Shown here: positions 1 through 6,785 of the stretch, one piece after another
Layout: the number at the start of each line of letters is the position of its first letter
Position numbering within the stretch: position 1 is the first letter of the stretch
NCBI GenBank assembly: GCA_002719135.1
Contig: PBGU01000039.1
Coordinates: 1-9,969, forward strand
Direction of reading: 5' to 3'
DNA from: Gammaproteobacteria bacterium
GTDB lineage: Bacteria > Pseudomonadota > Gammaproteobacteria > Pseudomonadales > Azotimanducaceae
DNA length: 9,969 nucleotides
Notes under the pieces: model-generated
Told to the model about the DNA's origin: nothing
Database searches by the model: none
Seen by the model: the letters and a program-made list of their open reading frames with translations, nothing else
Program-made: the position numbers and the translations under genes

Positions 1-638
1 TTAACGATCTCAATGTCCCGCCAATCCTTGCCTGCCCGCTCGGCTCCAACCTTCACGTGTTCCATCATCTTCGGTAACGCGCTTCTTGGCCAAAGATTGA
101 AGATCACTCCGTCACCATATTCCGCCGCCATCTCGATCATTTTGGGTCGTAGTGCCGCTATATATATGGGTATCGCCGGTGTTGATGGGTCCTGTTTGTA
201 GCCGCGGCTGTATAGCGTTTGCATATCGGTGAAGGAGGTTTTTTCTCCGGCAAGAATACTGCGCACCACAATGGCCGTTTCCTTAACCCGCGTCAGCGGT
301 TTTTCAAGATCAATGCCATTGAATGCCTGCATGATGGTCTGGCTTGACGAGCCAAGTCCGAGCACAAAACGCCCCGGTAGTGCTTGCCCAATGACGTCGG
401 CCATCGCCGCGAGTACCGTGGGCGTGCGCGTATAGACAGGGACGATGGCCATTCCGATCCGTAATGTCTGCGTATGTGCGGCAATCGCAGCGGCCATCGC
501 AAGACCGTCCGGGGCACCGGGGTCCGAGAACCAACCATCTCGATAGCCATTCGATTCTGCCCACTGAACGAGATCGATTGTGTCTTGCAACGACTGGTTA
601 AGTGGCAACGTCACGGCCACGCGCTTCTCTAGCGACAT
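1..638 (-). CDS. Luciferase-like F420/flavin-dependent oxidoreductase, 3'-truncated by the window edge
   Basis: Reading leftward from ATG at 638-636, an open frame of 212 codons runs without a stop to the window edge, so only the N-terminal part (about 60% of the usual 330-350 residues) is visible. The protein begins MSLEKRVAVTLPLNQSL and shows family hallmarks: the early barrel strand GYRDGWFSDP (31-40), LRIGMAIVPVYTRTP (59-73), and the cofactor-binding signature LPGRFVLGLGSSSQ (87-100). PAIPIYIAALRPKM (154-167) and EYGDGVIFNLWP (173-184) are the later strands. The fold is the TIM barrel of bacterial luciferase-like enzymes, in which F420 or FMN binds and hydride or oxygen chemistry is done on a substrate that cannot be named from sequence. 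It is divergent from the phosphotransferase at 831 and related to the enzyme at 1897-2934. The family call is firm. The cofactor (F420 rather than FMN) is inferred. Confidence 0.87.
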   Translation of the reverse strand, partial: MSLEKRVAVTLPLNQSLQDTIDLVQWAESNGYRDGWFSDPGAPDGLAMAAAIAAHTQTLRIGMAIVPVYTRTPTVLAAMADVIGQALPGRFVLGLGSSSQTIMQAFNGIDLEKPLTRVKETAIVVRSILAGEKTSFTDMQTLYSRGYKQDPSTPAIPIYIAALRPKMIEMAAEYGDGVIFNLWPRSALPKMMEHVKVGAERAGKDWRDIEIV

Positions 639-820
639 AACTTCCACCACGGAACTGCTTCGGGCGGCCGAGGGTCTCATTACCTCGACCGAAAGATCAA
701 CCCTGCTACTCTGTCCCGACAAAAACTGGAACCCGATGAGCCAGAATGCCGATATCCATACGGTTTTGGACCTGTACCCTAGCAAGCACCCCGGCTGTAC
801 ACTTTTGCAATACGGATGAG

Positions 821-825
821 GGAGG
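821..825 (+). promoter_or_regulatory. Ribosome binding site that fixes the phosphotransferase start
   Basis: GGAGG, part of a longer GAGGGAGG run, lies five bases before ATG 831. The alternative in-frame ATG at 816 has no such sequence in front of it, so 831 is the preferred start. No convincing -35/-10 pair was found in the remaining divergent gap (639-820), which must hold promoters for both neighbours. Confidence 0.7.
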
Positions 826-830
826 CTCCC

Positions 831-1886
831 ATGAGCGACGTAGAGCTCACGCCCGTGCGTCCAGCACACGTTTTCGATGAAGCCGCACTAGAGGCCTACA
901 TGAGAACCGAGATTGGTGGTTACCGGCCACCGATGAAGGTTCAGCAATTCGAAGGTGGGCAGAGTAATCCAACATTCATGCTCGAAACGCCAACGGACCG
1001 GTACGTATTGAGGAAACAACCGCCCGGTGAGTTGCTCCCATCAGCTCACCAGATCGATCGAGAATACCGTGTCATGGACGCTTTGCACGGAACAGGCGTA
1101 CCGGTCCCAAAAATGCACAGCCTCTGCGAAGACCCAACAATCATCGGCACCAAGTTCTACATTATGGAAATGGTTGAGGGCCGTTTGTTCACGAAAACGA
1201 CCCTACCGGAGTTAACCCCCGCTGACCGGCGCGCGATTTATCTCGATATGGCCCGCGTACTAGCAGCATTGCATCGCGTGGATCCGGCCGTCGTCGGGCT
1301 CGACGACTTCCGCCGCCCAGGAAACTATTTTGCCCGTCAAGTGAATCGTTGGACTAAGCAGTACCTCGCCTCAGAGACCGAACATATCGACGCGATGAAC
1401 CACCTGATTGACTGGTTACCCAAGAACATCCCGGCCGAGTCGAGCACCGGAATCGTCCACGGTGATTTCCGACTCGGCAATCTGTTGTTGCATGAAACCC
1501 AACCCAAGGTCGTTGCAATACTCGATTGGGAACTCTGGTCAGTCGGCGACGCGCTCGCCGATCTCGGCTACCTGTGTCAGGAGTACCATTATTTAGTCAG
1601 TGAAACGGAAGACATGCTCCCCGGTGCAGATCTCGAAAAACTCGGAATCCCGACGGAAAAGGAGCTTATCCATACCTACCGCCTTGCGGTGGGACGCGGG
1701 CCGATCGATAACTGGATTTTCTATATCGTCTACAACATGTTTCGATCCGCCGGCATCATTCAGGGTGTCTACAAACGCGGCCTTGACGGCAACGCCAGTT
1801 CCGATAAAGCCCTTGAATACGAAGGTGTCGCACGCGTTCGTGCCGAACGCGCTTGGACATTGATTACCGAGCTCGGTTTGCGCTAA
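831..1886 (+). CDS. Phosphotransferase family protein (aminoglycoside phosphotransferase fold, ACAD10/11 N-terminal type)
   Basis: A 351-residue soluble kinase-fold protein. FEGGQSNPTF (40-49) is the glycine-rich nucleotide loop and YVLRKQP (58-64) carries the ATP-binding lysine K62. IMEMVEG (111-117) is the hinge. The catalytic loop IVHGDFRLGN (208-217) gives base D212 and metal ligand N217, and ILDWELWSVGDALADLG (230-246) gives metal ligand D232. All kinase residues are intact. This architecture matches the phosphotransferase family related to the N-terminal domain of eukaryotic ACAD10/ACAD11, which phosphorylates 4-hydroxyacyl-CoAs during fatty-acid breakdown. Bacterial relatives often sit near acyl-CoA dehydrogenases or oxidoreductases, though no dehydrogenase is visible here. 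The start at 831 was chosen for its strong ribosome binding site. An antibiotic-resistance role is unlikely, because the sequence follows the catabolic branch. The true substrate is unknown. Confidence 0.9.
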   Translation: MSDVELTPVRPAHVFDEAALEAYMRTEIGGYRPPMKVQQFEGGQSNPTFMLETPTDRYVLRKQPPGELLPSAHQIDREYRVMDALHGTGVPVPKMHSLCEDPTIIGTKFYIMEMVEGRLFTKTTLPELTPADRRAIYLDMARVLAALHRVDPAVVGLDDFRRPGNYFARQVNRWTKQYLASETEHIDAMNHLIDWLPKNIPAESSTGIVHGDFRLGNLLLHETQPKVVAILDWELWSVGDALADLGYLCQEYHYLVSETEDMLPGADLEKLGIPTEKELIHTYRLAVGRGPIDNWIFYIVYNMFRSAGIIQGVYKRGLDGNASSDKALEYEGVARVRAERAWTLITELGLR

Positions 1887-1899
1887 CGGAGCTTCGTTA
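1884..1899. terminator. Small inverted repeat spanning the two convergent stop codons
   Basis: TAACGGAGCTTCGTTA is a near-palindrome: five perfect arm pairs (TAACG/CGTTA) around a GAGCTT centre. Its two ends are the TAA stop codons of the phosphotransferase (plus) and the luciferase-like enzyme (minus). There is no T tract on either side, so a terminator role is only suggested. It may simply reflect two stop codons facing each other. Confidence 0.2.
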
Positions 1900-2934
1900 C
1901 AGCATCGTCTCTGCAATAAGTTGCAGTGCCTCTGGTTGCCCACTGCCAATTAGCATCGTCCCCACCTCGCCGCGATCACCCGCTTCTTTCCACCGTTGCA
2001 GACGATCGCGTATTCGATCCGCAGGTCCAATGAGATGACAAGCATCAATGAGCTCCGCGGGAACAGCCGCCATTGCTTCTTCACGTCGGCCCGATAGGTA
2101 AAGATCTTGGATGCGAACAGCATCCTCCTCAAAACCAAGTTTCTTCGCGTAATCGTTGTAAAAGTTTTTGTCGCGCGCTCCCATACCGCCTATGTACAAC
2201 GCCATGTTGCCTCGAATAGGCGCCATGCACTCCTCCACGCTGTCCCCTATCACGACGGTCACGAACGGTGATATATCGAAATCGGCTAACGACTTGTTCC
2301 CAGCCGCTGCAAATCCCTTGCCGATCGGCTCTTCAAAAACGCTGAACTTGTCAGGATCCATCCAAATGGGAAAGAGACCATCACACACTTCAGCGGCGGC
2401 GGTCACACCCCGCGGAGTGATGCTCGCCGCGTACACCGGAATATCCTCTTCGCAATGAAGAATACTCTTCATCGGCTTACCCAAACCAGTCGCGGCGTCA
2501 CCTCGATACGGCAACTGATATTCCTTACCGTCGTAATTTGCCGGCCCCTCCCGGGCAAATATCTGTTTCATGATCTCAACATATTCCTTCAGGCGGGTAA
2601 CGGGCCGACCATATGGAACGCCATGCCAACCTTCCACAACTTGGGGCCCAGACGCTCCTAAACCAACGATAAACCGACCCCCCGATAAATCTGCCAACGT
2701 CATCGCCGTCATCGCCGCCATCGCAGGCGTCCTAGCAGGCATTTGCATAATCGCGGTGCCTACCTTGATCGTTTGTGTTTGCGCCAAGATCCAGGCAGCA
2801 GGGGTAACCGCATCGGATCCCCAGGCCTCGGATGTCCAAATAGATTCGTACCCGAGACTCTCGGCGTGCAACACATTCTCAATTGGAATATTGATCCGCC
2901 GGCCTGAAAAACCGGAAATAAGCCCGAGTTTCAT
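1897..2934 (-). CDS. Luciferase-like F420-dependent oxidoreductase (LLM class)
   Basis: A complete protein of 345 residues, the normal family length. It starts MKLGLISGFSGRR and carries AESLGYESIWTSEAWG (24-39), TIKVGTAIMQMPARTP (55-70) and the phosphate/cofactor loop LSGGRFIVGLGASGP (83-97), followed by GWHGVPYGRPVTRLKEYVEI (102-121), all typical of F420-dependent LLM enzymes. The C-terminal part keeps the usual VYAASITPRGVTAAAEVCDG strand-helix. The start is fixed by AGGAG six bases upstream (2941-2945). The role is a barrel oxidoreductase using reduced or oxidised F420 (or FMN) on an unidentified substrate in the cytoplasm. It is the more canonical of two paralogues that flank the phosphotransferase, and it is transcribed toward that gene with a 10-base gap. 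Being in the same neighbourhood suggests a shared catabolic theme but does not prove it. Confidence 0.92.
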   Translation of the reverse strand: MKLGLISGFSGRRINIPIENVLHAESLGYESIWTSEAWGSDAVTPAAWILAQTQTIKVGTAIMQMPARTPAMAAMTAMTLADLSGGRFIVGLGASGPQVVEGWHGVPYGRPVTRLKEYVEIMKQIFAREGPANYDGKEYQLPYRGDAATGLGKPMKSILHCEEDIPVYAASITPRGVTAAAEVCDGLFPIWMDPDKFSVFEEPIGKGFAAAGNKSLADFDISPFVTVVIGDSVEECMAPIRGNMALYIGGMGARDKNFYNDYAKKLGFEEDAVRIQDLYLSGRREEAMAAVPAELIDACHLIGPADRIRDRLQRWKEAGDRGEVGTMLIGSGQPEALQLIAETML

Positions 2935-2940
2935 GGTTCG

Positions 2941-2945
2941 CTCCT
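2941..2945 (-). promoter_or_regulatory. Ribosome binding site of the luciferase-like gene
   Basis: On the minus strand the sequence reads AGGAG, six bases before ATG 2934. It confirms the start of the 345-residue oxidoreductase. The promoter must lie in 2946-3037, where nothing close to consensus was recognised. Confidence 0.7.
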
Positions 2946-3010
2946 GAGAATACTGTTCAAGAAAAACAACATATCACGAACAACCATCTAGACCGCAACA
3001 TCGATCCGAC

Positions 3011-3024
3011 CCGAGTCTGCTCGG
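3011..3024 (-). terminator. Short GC-rich hairpin downstream of the glutaredoxin-like gene
   Basis: CCGAG-TCTG-CTCGG forms a five-base-pair stem with a four-base loop, 13 bases past the stop of the minus-strand gene ending at 3038. No T tract follows on the minus strand, so it would be at best a weak or Rho-assisted terminator. Confidence 0.22.
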
Positions 3025-3037
3025 AATTACCGAAGTC

Positions 3038-3316
3038 TTATCCCATTGCCCCGAGTGTATTCTTGCACTGCTGTGCATTGATGTAGTCGACAATATCGGC
3101 GGATTCATACAGCCACTCGACGTCGCCTGTATCTCTTTCAATGCGCAAACACGGCACCGTGCCTTTACCGCCTCCCCGGATCAAATCGATGTATGCCTCG
3201 CGGTCCAACAAGATATCGCGCATGGGGACGCTCACATCGACTCCATCCAAAAACTGACGGACCCGACGACAATAAGGGCAGGAATCGTACTGATAGAGTA
3301 TGTACTGCTCCGTCAT
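3038..3316 (-). CDS. Glutaredoxin-like / GST N-terminal domain protein
   Basis: A single thioredoxin-fold domain of 92 residues, starting MTEQYILYQYDSCPYCRRVR. It has the glutaredoxin active site CPYC (C13, C16) after the first strand, the cis-proline motif GTVPCLRI (P55) and the glutathione-site motif ESADIVDYI (71-79). All are in the order and spacing of glutaredoxins and GST N-terminal domains. It should catalyse glutathione-linked thiol-disulfide exchange in the cytoplasm. The start at ATG 3316 is preferred because it begins the domain directly; a GTG at 3352 would add 12 residues overlapping the divergent gene. No Shine-Dalgarno is visible before either. It is divergent, by 23 bases, from the DsbA-like gene. 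A third cysteine, C56, follows the cis-proline. Confidence 0.86.
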   Translation of the reverse strand: MTEQYILYQYDSCPYCRRVRQFLDGVDVSVPMRDILLDREAYIDLIRGGGKGTVPCLRIERDTGDVEWLYESADIVDYINAQQCKNTLGAMG

Positions 3317-3323
3317 GCGGTGC

Positions 3324-3331
3324 AGTATAGA
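3324..3331. promoter_or_regulatory. Candidate shared bidirectional -10 element between the redox genes
   Basis: The core AGTATAGA reads TATACT on the minus strand (3329-3324) and TATAGA on the plus strand (3326-3331), both good -10 hexamers. Each lies about 7-8 bases before the ATG of its gene (3316 minus, 3340 plus), so transcription would begin at or next to the start codon. That would explain why neither gene has a ribosome binding site. No clear -35 was found for either direction. This is inference from spacing only. Confidence 0.35.
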
Positions 3332-3339
3332 CTGCGCGT

Positions 3340-4020
3340 ATGGCACGATCACAGGTAACTCGAGTTAACCGTCTCCGAACGGCAATCATCGCCGTCGGCG
3401 CAGTGGTAATCGTTGCGTTGGTTTTCGTCGGAATACTATACAGCTCGGGCCGATTAGGGGCTGGTGGTTCAGGCGCGGAAAACAGATATCGAGATCTCGG
3501 GCGAAATCCTCACGCCATGCCGATCGAGATCGTCGAGTACTTTTCCTACGCCTGCATCCACTGTAAGAACTTCGATCCTGTTATCGAAGACTGGAAGACG
3601 ACGCTCCCAGCGGGGGTTCAATTTCGACGCGCCCACGTGGGGTACTCGAGCGAAATTGCGCTTCTCGCACGTTCCCACTATGCGCTTGAGCAGCACGACG
3701 CACTCGAACGAAACCATACGCGACTGTTTAGAGCAATCCACGATCGAGGGAAACGCTTTCAGACTGCTGAATCGATTGCCGACTACGTCGACGGCTTCGG
3801 TATCAAACGCGACGTGTTTCTGAGTACGATCAATGGGCGCCGCATTAGCCAACTTGCCCTCGCGGACGATCAACGGTGGAGGGAATACGGCCTGACGGGT
3901 GTCCCGGCATTGGTCGTCGCCGATAACTATGTGATTAACATGGATCTAGGACGCACACGCGCACTAGAAATAGTCGATGCGTTGGTGAATGAGTTGCTCG
4001 CTAAATCCTCAGGTCAATAA
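3340..4020 (+). CDS. Membrane-anchored DsbA-like thiol:disulfide oxidoreductase
   Basis: A 226-residue protein with a positively charged start (MARSQVTRVNRLR), one membrane helix (about 14-33), a flexible Gly/Ser linker (34-47) and a DsbA-type thioredoxin domain in the periplasm. IEIVEYFSYACIHCKNFDP (62-80) holds the active site C72-I-H-C75. A helical insertion of the DsbA kind follows (about 103-170), then TGVPALVV (186-193) with the cis-proline P189. DsbA of E. coli has CPHC, so the Ile in place of Pro may shift redox potential. It probably oxidises or isomerises cysteines of exported proteins, held to the inner membrane by its helix. Neighbours: glutaredoxin-like gene divergent, PBP1B 57 bases downstream in the same direction and possibly co-transcribed. 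Isomerase or reductase roles cannot be excluded. Confidence 0.87.
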   Translation: MARSQVTRVNRLRTAIIAVGAVVIVALVFVGILYSSGRLGAGGSGAENRYRDLGRNPHAMPIEIVEYFSYACIHCKNFDPVIEDWKTTLPAGVQFRRAHVGYSSEIALLARSHYALEQHDALERNHTRLFRAIHDRGKRFQTAESIADYVDGFGIKRDVFLSTINGRRISQLALADDQRWREYGLTGVPALVVADNYVINMDLGRTRALEIVDALVNELLAKSSGQ

Positions 4021-4077
4021 CCCCTTGATCGCAGTGTTGCGGCGTAGCCGACAGCGTTCCAAACCACGAACGGCATT

Positions 4078-6336
4078 GTGACAAAAAAACGATGGCGCCG
4101 ACTTTGGTCGCGCTTGATTCGGTCTATTTTCGTCTCAGCATTAATCGGTTTGGTTGGTGTCGGAGCCTACGTGGTGTATCTGGACGGCACCATTACTCGG
4201 ACATTCGAAGGACGCCGATGGACGGTTCCCGCACGGGTCTTCGCGCAGCCGCTCGAATTCTACGAAGGCATGGGCCTTTCTCAAGAGGCATTTCTCATCG
4301 AGCTAGACCGACTTGGATACAGCCCGCACAGGTCCGGCGAGTATCCGGGGACCTACCACATCGGCCCAAGATCCGTCGTTGTCACGCTGCGACCCTTCCG
4401 GTTCCCAGACGGTCACCGTGCCGCACAGACAGTATCTGTTCGATTCCGCGGTGACCGCCTCTCGCGTTTATTATCCGCAGGGCCAACTGGTCCCGTCAGA
4501 CTAGAGCCAGCCGTCATCGGAAGTTTTTTTCCTAGTCACGGCGAAGACCGTCTAATTGTCGAACCAGAGAACACGCCGCATTTATTGACCGAAACGTTGA
4601 TCGCCGTCGAAGACCGAAACTTTCAAAGCCATTGGGGCTTCGACATTGGCGGCATTCTACGAGCATTGATGGTCAACGTTGCCGAGGGAAAAGTACGCCA
4701 GGGCGGAAGCACGCTAACCCAACAATTGGTGAAATCTTATTTCCTCGATAACCGCAGAACGTTTATTCGAAAATTTCGTGAGCTCATCATGGCCATCATT
4801 CTCGAACGCCAATTCGAAAAAGAAGAACTGCTCAACGCATACATTAACGAAATTTTTTTGGGGCAAAACGGGCACAGGGCAATTCATGGATTTGGGCTTG
4901 GAAGCCAGTTCTATTTCGGTCGTCCACTGGAGGAACTCGGCGCCGAAGAAATCGCACTGTTAGTCGCCGTCGTTCGCGGTCCGACCTATTACAACCCGTA
5001 CCGCTATCCCGAACGCGCTCAGGCCCGCCGCGACCGAGTTCTTAATACCATGCGCGCTCACGACTTGATCGACGAAGCCACTGTCCGAGCAGCACTCGCT
5101 AATCCGATTCAACTAGCCACGTCGCGAGCCGGCGGACGCTATTACCCGGCATTTATGGATCTCGTCCGACGCGAATTGTCTCGAGATTTCGATTCCGACG
5201 ATCTCGCCGATAACGGCTATCGAATATTCACTACGTTAAAGCCATATCTCCAAGACGCGGCCCAAACCGCCACGCTTCGAACCCTGGGTAAATTGGAACG
5301 TGAACGAAACTTGCCGACAAAAACGTTAGAAGCGGCCGTGATCATTCGTCACAGCCAGACTGGGGACGTCCATGCAGTGGTTGGCGGGCGTACCCGAGGG
5401 AGCCAGGGCTTCAATCGGGCTCTCGACGCGCGTCGACAAGTCGGGTCGCTGTTGAAACCCGTCGTAGCCTTAAGCGCTCTTGAAAGCGGCCATTATCATC
5501 TCGCCTCGTCCGTCGATGACGCACCCATTGTGCTACCAGATTTCAACAATTGGACGCCGCTCAACTTCGACGGACAATTCCGCGGACCCGTTCCACTCAT
5601 ACGTGTGTTAAGCGACTCCCTCAACGTCGCGACCGTACGGGTCGGTATGGACGTTGGCGTCGCGAAAGTGGCGAACCGCATCACAAATCTTACCGGGAAG
5701 CCCATCGCGCATCCGTTCCCTTCATTATTTCTCGGCGCGCTGGATCTCACGCCCTTCGAAGTCTCGGAACTTTACGCTGCCTTCGCCAGTGGCGGATTCC
5801 TAACTCCAGGCAGGTCCGTCGTGGTGGTGTTAGACGATAGAGCCGCCACCCTGTCCCGCTACGCAATTGACGTTGAACAGATATTTAGCCCCGATAATGC
5901 GGCCGCGATGACACGCGCATTACAAGTTGCCATGCAACGCGGTACCGGGCGCTCTTCTCAGTTTCGCTCAACGGGAATCGCCGGTAAAACAGGGTCATCG
6001 GACAATTACCGAGATAGTTGGGTGGCTGTATTTGACGCCAACCTACTAACCATCGCGTGGATCGGGAAAGACGACAACGGAACCCATGGTCTCAGCGGGT
6101 CGAGGGGGGCGCTTCGTTTATGGGATCTATTGGCGCAGGATCTCGACATTCAAAGCGCGCTAGTACCAGGGTTAAGCAACGAGTTGGCGTGGACTTGGAT
6201 CGACTACCAAACTGGAAACGAGACTACCGAACAATGTCCAAACGCGGTAAGCGTTCCCCTCCCGCGTAGCGTTAACTTACCAAGTAAAATCGAGTGCGCG
6301 CGAGGGTCGTCTCGACGCCGTAGTAAAATTCCGTAA
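4078..6336 (+). CDS. mrcB: Penicillin-binding protein 1B, bifunctional transglycosylase/transpeptidase
   Basis: A 752-residue class A PBP that polymerises glycan strands from lipid II and crosslinks them. Layout: short basic cytoplasmic tail (1-12), membrane helix (about 13-35), UB2H regulatory domain (about 66-132), glycosyltransferase GT51 (about 160-330), and transpeptidase (about 415-690). GT motifs: EDRNFQSHWG with catalytic E178, GGSTLTQQLVK (209-219), RKFRE with second glutamate E235, and NEIFLGQ (257-263). Transpeptidase motifs: SLLK (S457 nucleophile, K460), SLN (514-516) and KTG (637-639). The UB2H domain separates it from PBP1A and is the docking site for outer-membrane activators. 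The start is GTG with no clear ribosome binding site; it is chosen because the basic tail and helix follow at once. The stop overlaps the next gene. It lacks E. coli's long cytoplasmic extension. Confidence 0.96.
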   Translation: MTKKRWRRLWSRLIRSIFVSALIGLVGVGAYVVYLDGTITRTFEGRRWTVPARVFAQPLEFYEGMGLSQEAFLIELDRLGYSPHRSGEYPGTYHIGPRSVVVTLRPFRFPDGHRAAQTVSVRFRGDRLSRLLSAGPTGPVRLEPAVIGSFFPSHGEDRLIVEPENTPHLLTETLIAVEDRNFQSHWGFDIGGILRALMVNVAEGKVRQGGSTLTQQLVKSYFLDNRRTFIRKFRELIMAIILERQFEKEELLNAYINEIFLGQNGHRAIHGFGLGSQFYFGRPLEELGAEEIALLVAVVRGPTYYNPYRYPERAQARRDRVLNTMRAHDLIDEATVRAALANPIQLATSRAGGRYYPAFMDLVRRELSRDFDSDDLADNGYRIFTTLKPYLQDAAQTATLRTLGKLERERNLPTKTLEAAVIIRHSQTGDVHAVVGGRTRGSQGFNRALDARRQVGSLLKPVVALSALESGHYHLASSVDDAPIVLPDFNNWTPLNFDGQFRGPVPLIRVLSDSLNVATVRVGMDVGVAKVANRITNLTGKPIAHPFPSLFLGALDLTPFEVSELYAAFASGGFLTPGRSVVVVLDDRAATLSRYAIDVEQIFSPDNAAAMTRALQVAMQRGTGRSSQFRSTGIAGKTGSSDNYRDSWVAVFDANLLTIAWIGKDDNGTHGLSGSRGALRLWDLLAQDLDIQSALVPGLSNELAWTWIDYQTGNETTEQCPNAVSVPLPRSVNLPSKIECARGSSRRRSKIP

Positions 6337-6770
6337 TGGCTCGACTGACGTTTCTTCTTATTTTTTTATTTTCGGCCGGATGCGCCGTTAAAGCGCCAGC
6401 ACCCTCGGAAAGCCAGTCCACGGCCAAGCCGAAAAGCGGGAGATTATTCGAAACCACCAACACTGTATCGACAAATCTGATCTCGAACGCACGCGACATG
6501 ATTGCCCAAGACAATGTGCTGGACGCAATTGTTTTGCTTGAGCGGGCGTTACGCCTGGATCCACAAAACGGCTATACCTGGCTCCTTCTAGCCGAGGCGG
6601 AACTCAGTCGCATGGGATTTATTCGGGCGGAACAATTTGCTCGGAAAGCTGTCCTTTTCCTTTCGAAAATGGACCAAATTCAAGCATGGCGAACGATAGC
6701 GAATGCGCTCGATGGGCGCGGGGACAAAAACGCGGCTCGATCGATCCGCGAATTGCACAACGTCCGTTGA
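6336..6770 (+). CDS. TPR lipoprotein, candidate PBP1B activator (LpoP-like)
   Basis: A 144-residue small lipoprotein. MARLTFLLIFLFSAGC is a lipoprotein signal peptide with the lipidated cysteine at C16; Ser at the -3 position is less usual than Leu. Residue +2 is Ala, so sorting to the outer membrane is expected. A short Pro/Ser/Lys linker (17-35) precedes tetratricopeptide helices from about 48 to 140: an almost full repeat LDAIVLLERALRLDPQN (56-72), then TWLLLAEAELSRMGF and further pairs. Its ATG overlaps the PBP1B stop (TAATG), indicating translational coupling. A TPR lipoprotein encoded directly after ponB is how LpoP, the PBP1B activator of Pseudomonas aeruginosa, is arranged, so the same job is inferred. 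Family membership by TPR and lipobox is seen; the PBP1B-activating role is inference. Confidence 0.82.
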   Translation: MARLTFLLIFLFSAGCAVKAPAPSESQSTAKPKSGRLFETTNTVSTNLISNARDMIAQDNVLDAIVLLERALRLDPQNGYTWLLLAEAELSRMGFIRAEQFARKAVLFLSKMDQIQAWRTIANALDGRGDKNAARSIRELHNVR

Positions 6771-6784
6771 CGGCAAATCAACGG
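6764..6784. terminator. Perfect hairpin between convergent genes, possible bidirectional terminator
   Basis: CCGTTGA (6764-6770) and TCAACGG (6778-6784) are perfect seven-base complements with a seven-base loop (CGGCAAA). The hairpin fills the 15-base gap between the stop of the TPR lipoprotein gene and the stop of the minus-strand peptidase; the left arm includes the lipoprotein TGA. There is no strong T tract on either strand, so termination efficiency is uncertain. Confidence 0.45.
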
Positions 6785-6785
6785 C

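Noticed and set aside
13..564. Several open frames on both strands at the left edge, including two minus-strand frames at 293-564
   Set aside because: They are out-of-frame shadows of the partial luciferase-like gene, whose own frame stays open to the window edge and carries clear family motifs.
816..830. ATG at 816 as start of the phosphotransferase
   Set aside because: It has no ribosome binding site, while ATG 831 has GGAGG five bases upstream.
831..1886. Aminoglycoside resistance kinase
   Set aside because: The fold is shared, but the motif context and neighbours match the catabolic ACAD10/11-type branch, and no mobile element is near.
3317..3352. GTG at 3352 as start of the glutaredoxin-like gene
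   Set aside because: It adds 12 residues outside the fold, has no ribosome binding site, and overlaps the start of the divergent DsbA-like gene. It is not fully excluded.
3469..3873. A 134-codon minus-strand open frame inside the DsbA-like gene
   Set aside because: It is antisense to a gene with clear motifs, has no recognisable domain and no ribosome binding site.
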